Source of the DNA: Chthoniobacterales bacterium
GTDB lineage: Bacteria > Verrucomicrobiota > Verrucomicrobiia > Chthoniobacterales > UBA10450
Reading direction: 5' to 3'
Length of the DNA: 5,809 nt
Assembly (NCBI GenBank): GCA_013697015.1
Contig: JACCXL010000078.1
Span: 1-5,809, forward strand
Position numbers and translations under genes: made by a program. Position 1 is the first letter of the stretch, and every line of letters starts with the position of its first letter. Under the pieces are notes generated by a model. That model did no database searches. It had not been told where the DNA came from and saw nothing but the letters and a program-made list of their open reading frames with translations. Shown here piece by piece: positions 1 to 5,077 of the stretch.

Positions 1-102
1 CTGAGTTCGGTTGTGAGGCTTGACTGATTTAAGAGTGTCGAGTTCCAGAATACGGCCAGTAGAAACTCGGAACGGAGTCGGGGACAGCGGCCACTGGCAG
101 CG

Positions 103-193
103 AAGTCGTAGACTCCACGAAGAACGCCGCAGCTGGACGCAAGCCTGGAAGAGGAGTGGATGCAAATGGTGATATACGTGACTCACGTATATC
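103..193 (+). repeat. Palindrome-ended repeat module, copy A
   Basis: This aligns without gaps from CAGCTG (130) to the palindrome centre (182, 52 bases) with copy B (720 to 772, also 52) and nearly so with copy C (3175 to 3225, 50). Upstream, TCGTAGACT followed shortly by CGAAGAACG is also shared with copy B. Read from position 130 the frame gives QLDASLEEEW and then VIYVTHVY, parallel to copy B (QLEATLKEEG, VLYVTHVY). The module ends with the longest palindrome of the set: GATATACGTGA, one central C, then its exact reverse complement, 171-193 (23 bp). Sequence similarity between copies stops at the palindrome. Function is unknown. A stop codon just upstream in the same frame shows that this copy is not an intact gene. 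Confidence 0.65.
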
Positions 194-211
194 TTCGGCG
201 CGCGGAAAATT

Positions 212-282
212 TTATCCACAGATGCCCTCGGTCCCGATTTTCACAGATTCTTAGAAAGAAATTAGGGTGCCGGAAATCTGTG
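212..282. repeat. CACAGAT cluster with one DnaA-box-like word
   Basis: TTATCCACA at 212-220 matches the bacterial DnaA-box consensus, and its CACA runs into CACAGAT. CACAGATT recurs at 242-249, and its inverse AATCTGTG lies at 275-282, so the last two form an 8-bp inverted repeat about 25 bases apart. A single box, no AT-rich unwinding tract and no dnaA or dnaN neighbour make an origin unlikely. Short CACAGAT-type repeats of this style are common noncoding filler in some large soil-bacterial genomes (an impression, not checked). Confidence 0.35.
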
Positions 283-477
283 TAATGCTCTTCTCGCTCC
301 CGCTCGCATTCCCTGCGGGCTTCGGCCATGTCGCTCGCGTCCCCCGCGACTCCATTCTGCGGACAACTTCGCTGCCCGCGTGCGCCAGGCTGACTTCTGA
401 CTTCCAAAGGCTGCATCGCCGCGATTTCATTGATGCAAGCTGGAGCTTGGATACGACGCAGCCGTTTGGCATTAGGT

Positions 478-576
478 GGACCGATCCGCACTATTGCCTG
501 GCCGATGGTGGCCGCATTGTTGATCGTCTTCGTGCTTTTCCATCTCTTCCTGACGCGCGGCATCCGGTTTTTCTGA
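478..576 (+). repeat. Helix-encoding repeat module, copy 1 (decayed small membrane ORF)
   Basis: In the frame starting at GGA 478 this copy reads GGPIRT-like, then the hydrophobic stretch IAWPMVAALLIVFVLFHLF, then LTRGIRFF and TGA at 574-576. Copy 2 (970-1068) aligns over 33 codons with no gap and ends at the same stop. Of the 11 codons that differ, 5 are synonymous and the rest mostly swap one hydrophobic or small residue for another. That is the pattern expected of a once-translated plus-strand frame. Upstream similarity with copy 4 extends back over TTGGCNTT and GGAT. No start codon with a ribosome binding site is visible, so I call it a repeat or gene remnant and not a gene. Confidence 0.55.
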
Positions 577-693
577 TTCGCTTTGTGAGTCTGGGAAGCG
601 CACACGCGTGCTGGCGATGGTGTCCGCCATCGCGATCTTTGCCACCTGGCTTGCTGCTCCGCGTTCGCGTCATCCTCACGTCGAATCCGAAGA

Positions 694-782
694 GAATCGT
701 AGACTAACCGAAGAACGGGCAGCTCGAGGCAACTCTGAAGGAGGAAGGGGGTGCAAATGTGCTATACGTGACTCACGTATAT
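694..782 (+). repeat. Palindrome-ended repeat module, copy B
   Basis: This is the second copy of the module described at 103-193. It has TCGTAGACT near 697, CAGCTC at 720, and the perfect 19-bp palindrome TATACGTGACTCACGTATA at 763-781. The frame from 720 gives QLEATLKEEG and then VLYVTHVY and stays open to a TGA near 863, but a TAA at 705-707 closes it upstream. The frame used by the hydrophobic open stretch starting at 608 is a different one. The sequence after the palindrome is unrelated to that after copies A, C and D. Confidence 0.65.
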
Positions 783-969
783 GCTCGGCAGTGTGACCTG
801 AGCTTTATTAGGGCATGCCTCCGGGGTTCGACGATGTTTAGGACCGAATTCTGCCCGCCATGAGCGCCGCCGTGCTCGGCACACTCCTCATCATTCCCTT
901 TCGCGTGCCGCGTGAGCTGCCAGAGGTTATTGGCCCGCCGATCACCGTAGCCATTGCTGGCATCTTTGT

Positions 970-1068
970 GGACCGATTCGCACGATTGCCTGGCCGATGG
1001 TGATCGCATTGCTGGTCGTCTTCGCGCTTTTCTATTTGGTCCTGGCGCGCGGCATCCGGTTCTTCTGA
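970..1068 (+). repeat. Helix-encoding repeat module, copy 2
   Basis: From GGA at 970 this copy reads GPIRT, then IAWPMVIALLVVFALFYLV, then LARGIRFF and TGA 1066-1068, aligned codon for codon with copy 1. Just upstream, an ATG at 860 opens a frame of 47 codons beginning MSAAVLGTLLIIPF that runs into this module one frame off and stops at 1001-1003. A single indel near 970 could therefore have split a longer two-helix small protein. That is inference: the 860 frame has no recognised family and no clear ribosome binding site. Confidence 0.55.
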
Positions 1069-1084
1069 CGCGGTTCTGGGGAAT

Positions 1085-1101
1085 GCAGGCTGGCAGCCTG
1101 C
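1085..1101. repeat. Strong 7-bp stem, 3-base loop hairpin (REP-like)
   Basis: GCAGGCT, loop GGC, AGCCTGC forms a perfect inverted repeat 61 bases upstream of the peptidase start. There is no T-tract on either side, so it is not a typical intrinsic terminator. Similar GCAGGCTGG-AGCCTGC words occur as REP-like interspersed repeats in some GC-rich soil bacteria (from memory, not checked here). It could lie in the 5' leader of the peptidase mRNA or be unrelated debris. Confidence 0.5.
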
Positions 1102-1161
1102 GCTGCCCGGAACTGAAGCAACATGATTGACTCGCGCTGGCCGCAACTAGAGAACGAAGGG

Positions 1162-3012
1162 ATGAAGGCCCTCTCAGTTTGCGTTCTTGCCATATGTCTC
1201 TCGGCTGCTTCGTTCGCCGATCCCGCACCTTCGCAAACGCCACACCAATCCTCCGCCGCGGCGACCGAGCCGATTCTTCCGCCGCGCACGCCATGGAATG
1301 GAAAGAGCCGTGCGCTCGTCGTTGCGAAAGACGATCCGTGGATCACGCCCTCGGAGCGCAACGACCTTCGCACCACGCCCTCCTATGAGGAGACCGTCGC
1401 TTGGTTAAAGAAGCTGGTCGCGGGCGCGCCGCAGCAGCTGCAAATGCTCTCGTTAGGCAAATCCTCCGACGGCCGCGACATCTGGATGGTGATCGCGACT
1501 TCGAACACGCAGTTCACCCCCGAAGCGTTGCGCAAGAACGGAAAGCCAACGGTGTTCGCGCAAGCCGGCATTCACGCGGGCGAAATCGACGGCAAGGACG
1601 CCGGCCTGATGTTGCTCCGCGATATGACCGTGCGCGGGACGAAGCGCGAACTGCTCGAGCACGCCAACTTCCTTTTCGTCCCAATTTTCAACGTCGATGG
1701 ACACGAGCGGACATCGCGTTTCACCCGGGTGAATCAGCGTGGTCCCGAGATCATGGGCTGGCGCACGACGTCGAAGAACCTGAACCTGAACCGCGATTAC
1801 ACGAAGCTCGATGCGCCGGAGATGCAGGCGCTGATTCGCGCGCTGAACGTCTGGTCGCCGGATCTCTACCTCGATCTGCATGTGACTGACGGGGCGGCTT
1901 ATCAATACGACATCACCTTCGGTTTCAATGCGAACAACGGGCATTCGCCGGCCATTACGCAGTGGCTGGAAAAAAGTTTCACGCCGGCAGTAACCAGCGA
2001 TCTCACTGCCGCAGGGCATATCCCGGGATCAACCGACGTTCCGAGTTGGATCGACGAGACGGATTGGACGAAAGGAATCAAAAGCTGGAACGCCGATGCG
2101 CGTTACTCGACTGGATACGGCGACGTGCGGCATTTGCCCACGGTGCTCCTCGAAACGCATTCGCTGAAGCCGTACGACCAGCGCGTGCTCGGCACCTACG
2201 TTTATCTCGAAGGCGCGCTGCGCGCGGCGGGCAAATCGGGGCGTGCGCTGCGGGATGCGATCGAGAGCGACACGAAGCGCCGCGATCCGGTCATCCCCTT
2301 TAGCTGGGATGCCGATGCGAAATCACCTAGCGAGACCATTGTTTACAAAGGGATCGAAGCGCGCGCCGTTCCCTCGGCGATTTCCGGGGGTCTGCGGATG
2401 GAGTTCACCGGGAAACCGCTCACCCAATCGATTCCATATCAGCGCCTGAATCATGTGGCCACTTCGGTCGCGCGGCCGAAGGCCTATTGGATTCCGGCGG
2501 CGTGGCCGGAGGTGATCGAGCGGCTGCAACTTCATGGGATTCAGTTCGAGCGCATCGCGGAGCCGCGCGCGGTGAGCGTCACGATGTATCGGCTGGAGGA
2601 GGCGAAATTCGACCCGGAACCGTTCGAAGGTCGATTGCTGGTAAAAGCGAAGCCGGTCGCGGAACAACGAAAGGAGCTCTATGCAACCGGCTCCGTGCGC
2701 GTGCCGATGGATCAACCGCTGGGCGACCTTGCCGCGGTGCTCTGCGAGCCGGCGTCGCCGGATTCTTTTTTCCAGTGGGGCTTTTTCGATGAAGTGCTCC
2801 AGCAGACGGAAGATGTGGAGGAGTACGTGATGGACCCGATGGCGGAACGAATGCTCGCCGCCGATCCGAAGCTGGCAGCCGAGTTCCGCGAAAAATTGGC
2901 GAAGGACGAGGCCTTCCGTGGCTCCGCGAAGGCGCGGCTGCGCTGGTTTTACGCGAAGACGCCTTTCATCGATGAACGCTGGAAACTGTTCCCGATCGGG
3001 CGCGAGGAGTGA
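1162..3012 (+). CDS. Secreted M14-family zinc carboxypeptidase-like protein
   Basis: The product is 616 residues from the ATG at 1162. I prefer this start to the in-frame ATG at 1123 because it places a signal peptide at the very N-terminus (MKALSVCVLAICLSAASFA, likely cleavage before DPAPS) and is preceded by GAAGGG. Function known for the family: a zinc metallopeptidase that removes C-terminal residues. Visible active-site set, numbered from 1162: HAGE supplies zinc ligands His138 and Glu141; NLNRD supplies the substrate-binding Arg211; LDLH gives the third zinc ligand His240; LLETHS gives the catalytic Glu331. The M14 domain therefore spans roughly residues 70-355. The C-terminal 260 residues form an extra domain ending in a block with CEPASPDSFFQWGFF (about 528-542), which is typical of large bacterial M14-like peptidases. 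The protein should act in the periplasm or outside the cell on peptides; the substrate is unknown. It stands alone, flanked on both sides by repeats. Family assignment is firm, exact specificity is not. Confidence 0.92.
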   Translation: MKALSVCVLAICLSAASFADPAPSQTPHQSSAAATEPILPPRTPWNGKSRALVVAKDDPWITPSERNDLRTTPSYEETVAWLKKLVAGAPQQLQMLSLGKSSDGRDIWMVIATSNTQFTPEALRKNGKPTVFAQAGIHAGEIDGKDAGLMLLRDMTVRGTKRELLEHANFLFVPIFNVDGHERTSRFTRVNQRGPEIMGWRTTSKNLNLNRDYTKLDAPEMQALIRALNVWSPDLYLDLHVTDGAAYQYDITFGFNANNGHSPAITQWLEKSFTPAVTSDLTAAGHIPGSTDVPSWIDETDWTKGIKSWNADARYSTGYGDVRHLPTVLLETHSLKPYDQRVLGTYVYLEGALRAAGKSGRALRDAIESDTKRRDPVIPFSWDADAKSPSETIVYKGIEARAVPSAISGGLRMEFTGKPLTQSIPYQRLNHVATSVARPKAYWIPAAWPEVIERLQLHGIQFERIAEPRAVSVTMYRLEEAKFDPEPFEGRLLVKAKPVAEQRKELYATGSVRVPMDQPLGDLAAVLCEPASPDSFFQWGFFDEVLQQTEDVEEYVMDPMAERMLAADPKLAAEFREKLAKDEAFRGSAKARLRWFYAKTPFIDERWKLFPIGREE

Positions 3013-3066
3013 TTCCCCGCGCGAAGCGCTTTGGAGTGCGGCGCATCCGCGCGCTGCTTTCCACAC
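3013..3066. repeat. Possible REP-like GC-rich element after the peptidase
   Basis: Directly after the peptidase stop lies a GC-rich stretch with nested short palindromes (GCGC-GAA-GCGC and AAGCGCTT, then CGCGCG). The AAGCGCTTTGGAGTGCGGC word resembles interspersed repeats I associate with Verrucomicrobia-like genomes, which I cannot verify here. It is not a canonical terminator: no T-run follows. Confidence 0.25.
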
Positions 3067-3069
3067 GGG

Positions 3070-3235
3070 TCGGTCCGCACGAACGCGGGCCTGGCATTCG
3101 TCTCGATCGCCTGGCCAATGGTAGCCGCGTTCTTAGTCCTCTTTGCGCTTTTCCATCTCTTCGCGATGCGCGAGCAGCTGGACGCAACCCTTGGCGGAAG
3201 GGCGTGCTGATGTGCTATACGTGACTCACGTATAT
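3070..3235 (+). repeat. Composite repeat: helix module, acidic module and palindrome contiguous (copy 3/C)
   Basis: This is the only place where the pieces seen apart elsewhere lie together. From 3106 one frame reads IAWPMVAAFLVLFALFHLF, then AMREQLDATLGG, and stops at TGA 3208-3210. The 19-bp palindrome TATACGTGACTCACGTATA follows at 3216-3234. Against copy 1, 6 of 12 differing codons in the helix are synonymous. The CAGCTG-to-palindrome distance is 50 instead of 52, so a 2-base loss explains why the palindrome is no longer in frame with QLDATL, as it is in copies A and B. Upstream, GGTCCGCACGAACG resembles the GGACCGATTCGCACGAT start of the other copies. This suggests the ancestral unit was helix, acidic segment, then palindrome. 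Confidence 0.6.
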
Positions 3236-3262
3236 CATCTGCAGGATGTACGCCTGTTAAAA

Positions 3263-3286
3263 CCAAAACCTGGGTTTGTGTTTTGG
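3263..3286. other. 7-bp inverted repeat, 10-base loop
   Basis: CCAAAAC (3263-3269) pairs with GTTTTGG (3280-3286). A competing inner pairing AAACC/GGTTT is also possible. The stretch is AT-richer than its surroundings and lies between the palindrome copy at 3216 and the membrane-protein gene. It could be part of a leader or a weak terminator, but there is no clear T-tract and it may be chance. Confidence 0.2.
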
Positions 3287-3380
3287 GATAGTTCCCGCCC
3301 ATTAGTCCACTCCCGCGGGCGGTGCGCTGCGGCCATGAATCGCGCGCGCAGGAGCGAAGCATCTCGCCCTTCATCGGATC

Positions 3381-3944
3381 GTGCTACCATCTGCCGTGCC
3401 GATCATTCTCTTTGCTCTGCTGCTTTTTGTCGCACTCGCTTTCGGCGGCGTTGTTTTGCTCTCCCTCGCTTTGCGCTACCGCGCCGGCACCGCTCGACGG
3501 CAAGGCCGGCGCTGGGCCGCCACCATGAATGTGTGGATGACCAGCTTCTCCGCCGTTCTCTTTCTCTTCTTCACCTTCCTCATCTCTTTCTGGCTCGGAC
3601 CAACCCTTCGATTTGCCTTGGCTGGTATGGCCATCGGAGCCCTTCTCGGCTTGCTCGGTTTGGGTTTAACCCGTTGGGAAGTCGAACCGGCAGGACTTTT
3701 CTACACTCCGAGCCGCTGGCTGGCGCTTCTCATTACCTTCGCGATCACAGCCCGTTTCGCCTACGGCTGGTGGCACACCATGCATCACGGCGGCAGCGCT
3801 CCCGGCGAGCAGCATTGGCTCATGACCACTTCCGGCGCCCAACTCTCCCTCGCCGTCGCCGCCGGGTTGATCGGGTATTATCTCGTCTACGCTTTCGGAG
3901 TCCGTCACCGCCTCCTGCGTCACGATCGAAGCCGCTCGACTTAA
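3381..3944 (+). CDS. Five-helix integral membrane protein, possibly DUF1453/CcdC-like
   Basis: The product is 187 residues, read from GTG 3381. An in-frame TGA lies about 42 bases upstream and no ATG occurs before residue 49, so GTG 3381 (or GTG 3396) must be the start. No clear Shine-Dalgarno sequence is visible. Predicted helices: about 6-32, 52-73, 77-97, 112-131 and 153-173. The loop after helix 1 (RYRAGTARRQGRRW) and the tail (RHRLLRHDRSRST) are rich in Arg and therefore cytoplasmic, giving an outside N-terminus and inside C-terminus. The loop between helices 3 and 4 carries WEVEPAGLFYTPSRW and helix 4 contains an Arg (ITARFAYGWW). This layout reminds me of the DUF1453/CcdC-like membrane family, but I am not sure. 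A His-rich outer loop (HTMHHGG, 132-138) is notable. There is no operon partner and the function is unknown. Confidence 0.78.
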   Translation: MLPSAVPIILFALLLFVALAFGGVVLLSLALRYRAGTARRQGRRWAATMNVWMTSFSAVLFLFFTFLISFWLGPTLRFALAGMAIGALLGLLGLGLTRWEVEPAGLFYTPSRWLALLITFAITARFAYGWWHTMHHGGSAPGEQHWLMTTSGAQLSLAVAAGLIGYYLVYAFGVRHRLLRHDRSRST

Positions 3945-3949
3945 CTTGG

Positions 3950-4083
3950 ATGCGTGAAGACGACGCTGCGACTTGGCGTTTGGTAGACCGATTCGCACGA
4001 TTACCAGGCCGATGTTGGCCGCATTGTTGGTCGTCTTTGCGCTTTTCCATCTCGCCCTGCGCGCGGCATTCGGTTCTTCTGAG
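3950..4083 (+). repeat. Helix-encoding repeat module, copy 4
   Basis: This copy starts right after the membrane-protein stop. From AGA 3985 it reads RPIRTI, then PMLAALLVVFALFHLAL. Compared with copies 1 and 2 it lacks one base in CTG(A/G)CGCGCGGCAT, so its tail is read in another frame (RAAFGSSES) up to TAA 4102-4104. Upstream similarity with copy 1 covers CTTGGAT (around 3946) and TTGGCNTT before the module. No palindrome follows it. Confidence 0.5.
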
Positions 4084-4129
4084 TCGGTTTCCAGCCGGCG
4101 TTAAGATGCCACATCAGGTCACCCGCAGA

Positions 4130-4270
4130 TACTTGCGAATCCACTTACTTTTCGACTGCTTCGGTGCCGCACTCGCGAAGCTCCACAGAGCAGAATTCGT
4201 CACCGGAGATTCAGAGTTCAGAGCGCTGGAACGCGAGCTCAAAATAGCCTGGCTGAATGAGCCGAGGTAA
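4130..4270 (+). pseudogene. 3' remnant of a VapC-type PIN-domain toxin
   Basis: The last 38 codons before TAA 4268-4270 read DCFGAALAKLHRAEFVTGD, then SEFRALERELKIAWLNEPR. This is the typical C-terminal end of VapC-family PIN toxins, where an ADCFAAALA helix with its Asp and a VTGDPEF motif carrying the last acidic residue lead to a closing KIxWL strand. Upstream of Asp (4154-4156) the match fades within about ten residues (RYLRIHLLF) and then repeat copy 4 takes over, so the first two thirds of the toxin, including the N-terminal Asp strand, are missing. No antitoxin remnant is visible. The fragment ends 8 bases before the promoter of the intact toxin-antitoxin pair and differs from that pair's toxin in its C-terminal motif, so it comes from another toxin subfamily and is not a duplicate. 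Confidence 0.72.
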
Positions 4271-4278
4271 GTTCACCT

Positions 4279-4307
4279 TTGACAAACGTCGCTCGTTGTA
4301 TTACATT
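4279..4307 (+). promoter_or_regulatory. Sigma-70-like promoter of the toxin-antitoxin operon
   Basis: TTGACA (4279-4284, perfect -35) is separated by 17 bp from TACATT (4302-4307, 4 of 6 matches to TATAAT). Transcription would start around 4313-4315, essentially at the antitoxin ATG. The mRNA should therefore be leaderless or nearly so, which agrees with the lack of a Shine-Dalgarno sequence before that ATG. The promoter also argues against the upstream in-frame TTG at 4279 being the true start, since that codon is the -35 box itself. Confidence 0.65.
4282..4305. promoter_or_regulatory. Candidate autoregulatory operator within the promoter
   Basis: Two small inverted repeats sit between and on the promoter boxes. 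ACAAACG (4282-4288) and CGTTGT (4294-4299) pair with one unmatched A. TGTA-T-TACA (4297-4305) overlaps the -10 box. Ribbon-helix-helix antitoxins commonly bind such short symmetric sites in their own promoter and repress with the toxin as co-repressor. The site assignment here is inference from position and symmetry only. Confidence 0.4.
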
Positions 4308-4314
4308 TCTGGCA

Positions 4315-4533
4315 ATGAGTAACACAGTAACCCTCCGTGTTCCGAAAACGCTGGCGGCATGGCTGCAAGAGAAGTCCGCGCGCACGGGAATCTCGCAAGG
4401 CCAAATCGTCCGCGAGCAACTGGAACTCGTTCGCCGGAATGACACCGGCGCGAAAAGCTTCATGCGGCTCGCCGGAAGCATTCGCAGCGGCCCGCACGAT
4501 CTCTCTACGCGCAAAGGCTACTCCCGCGGGTGA
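4315..4533 (+). CDS. Ribbon-helix-helix (CopG/Arc-type) antitoxin
   Basis: The product is 72 residues from ATG 4315. Residues about 3-39 form the expected fold: a short strand (TVTLRVP), then helix A (KTLAAWLQEKSARTG), a turn (ISQG) and helix B (QIVREQLELVR). Such proteins dimerise through the strand, bind DNA with it, and neutralise the toxin with the flexible C-terminal part, here AKSFMRLAGSIRSG followed by DLSTRKGYSRG. That FMRLAG...DLSTRKG tail is a pattern I associate with antitoxins paired with PIN toxins. The stop overlaps the toxin start (GTGA, 4530-4533), so the two are translationally coupled. I chose the start at 4315 because the strand begins right after it and because the upstream alternative lies inside the promoter. 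VapB-like in role; no specific symbol is assigned. Confidence 0.87.
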   Translation: MSNTVTLRVPKTLAAWLQEKSARTGISQGQIVREQLELVRRNDTGAKSFMRLAGSIRSGPHDLSTRKGYSRG

Positions 4534-4934
4534 AGGGCATCGCAGACACTGGTTTTCTCGTCGCCTTTGCGCGCCGTCGCGACATGCATCACCCATGGGC
4601 GGTGGACGTTGCCGGGCAGATTACCGAGCCTCTGCTAACGTGCGAGGCGGTCCTCTCAGAGTCCGCTTTTCATCTTGGCGATGTCGGGCTTGTGCTGGAA
4701 ATGATCGCGGAGGGACTGATTCGCCTCTCGTTCGACTGCAGCGATCATCTGCCGCAACTCGCTGCGCTGGCGAAGCGCTATAAGGATCGCAAACCGGATC
4801 TTGCCGACCTCTGCCTGATCCGGATGAGTGAGCTGTATCCGAAGCACAGCCTCCTCACCGTGGACGCCGATTTTCGGATCTATCGCCGCAACAAACGCGA
4901 AGTGATTCCCCTGATCTCACCGCCCGCGCACTGA
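4530..4934 (+). CDS. PIN-domain toxin (VapC-like ribonuclease)
   Basis: The product is 134 residues from GTG 4530, the full length usual for a PIN toxin. The four acidic positions of the PIN active site are all visible: Asp6 in IADTGFLVAF, Glu39 in LLTCEAVLSE, Asp93 in PDLADL, and Asp112 (with Asp114) in LTVDADFRIYRR. Family knowledge: these residues hold Mg2+ or Mn2+ for endonucleolytic cleavage of RNA, often tRNA or rRNA, and free toxin halts translation. The closing FRIYRRNKREVIPLI strand is typical of one VapC-like subgroup. There is no Shine-Dalgarno sequence; the GTG overlaps the antitoxin stop by 4 bases, so toxin output should depend on antitoxin translation. The gene looks intact and active. 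The RNA target cannot be read from sequence. Confidence 0.88.
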   Translation: MKGIADTGFLVAFARRRDMHHPWAVDVAGQITEPLLTCEAVLSESAFHLGDVGLVLEMIAEGLIRLSFDCSDHLPQLAALAKRYKDRKPDLADLCLIRMSELYPKHSLLTVDADFRIYRRNKREVIPLISPPAH

Positions 4935-4983
4935 TGTGCAACGTATGCCGGGATGCGCTGGGGCTCGCGCACCACTGCGACTA

Positions 4984-5001
4984 CGCTAGCCTGAACTAGC
5001 G
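4984..5001 (+). terminator. Weak hairpin downstream of the toxin, doubtful terminator
   Basis: CGCTAG (4984-4989), six-base loop, CTAGCG (4996-5001), 50 bases after the toxin stop. The stem is short and the following GCGAGATTGATTTTCCC holds only a weak T-run starting about 10 bases later, so a terminator role is uncertain. It is the only hairpin near the operon end. Confidence 0.22.
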
Positions 5002-5036
5002 GCGAGATTGATTTTCCCGTCTGGAACATCTTGACT

Positions 5037-5061
5037 GATCGACCATAGACCGATCGTCCAT
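5037..5061. promoter_or_regulatory. Direct repeat GATCGNCCAT, 15-bp spacing
   Basis: GATCGACCAT (5037-5046) and GATCGTCCAT (5052-5061) repeat with 15-bp start-to-start spacing, just after a TTGACT (5031-5036) and just before the helix-turn-helix remnant. This arrangement could be an old operator of that regulator, but no good -10 box follows TTGACT. Confidence 0.3.
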
Positions 5062-5077
5062 GCGCCGGTGAGTATCC

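Larger units (their letters stand above)
1..1161. other. Repeat-rich region without a supported gene
   Basis: No intact gene is supported here. Open frames exist on both strands (for example 183-605 on the minus strand and 267-707 on the plus strand), but they show no recognisable domain, overlap each other and run through repeat copies. What the stretch does hold is listed separately: palindrome-ended modules at 103-193 and 694-782, helix-encoding modules at 478-576 and 970-1068, a CACAGAT cluster near 212-282 and a hairpin at 1085-1101. Positions 1-100 and roughly 290-465 show nothing I can interpret. A short plus-strand frame from GTG 608 to 796 starts with a hydrophobic stretch (VLAMVSAIAIFATWLA) and runs into the second palindrome. 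It may be another decayed piece of the same repeat family. Confidence 0.6.

Noticed and set aside
183..605. 140-residue minus-strand open frame
   Set aside because: It reads through the antisense of helix module copy 1 and the CACAGAT cluster, has no recognisable domain and very high Arg content, and begins inside a palindrome.
763..781. TGACTCA within the palindrome resembles the eukaryotic AP-1/GCN4 site
   Set aside because: The surrounding genes are clearly bacterial. The match is a by-product of the palindrome's centre, which varies to T in copy D.
1127..1155. TTGACT as a possible -35 box for the peptidase
   Set aside because: At 17-bp spacing the -10 position reads GAGAAC, a poor match, and the start would fall too close to the ATG.
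2323..3066. 247-residue minus-strand open frame
   Set aside because: It is the antisense shadow of the M14 peptidase gene. Arg/His-rich composition without motifs is typical of such shadows in GC-rich DNA.
3143..4270. 375-residue plus-strand open frame
   Set aside because: It is a chance fusion. It begins in repeat copy 3, runs out of frame through the membrane-protein gene, passes repeat copy 4, and only its last 38 codons (the VapC remnant) are meaningful.
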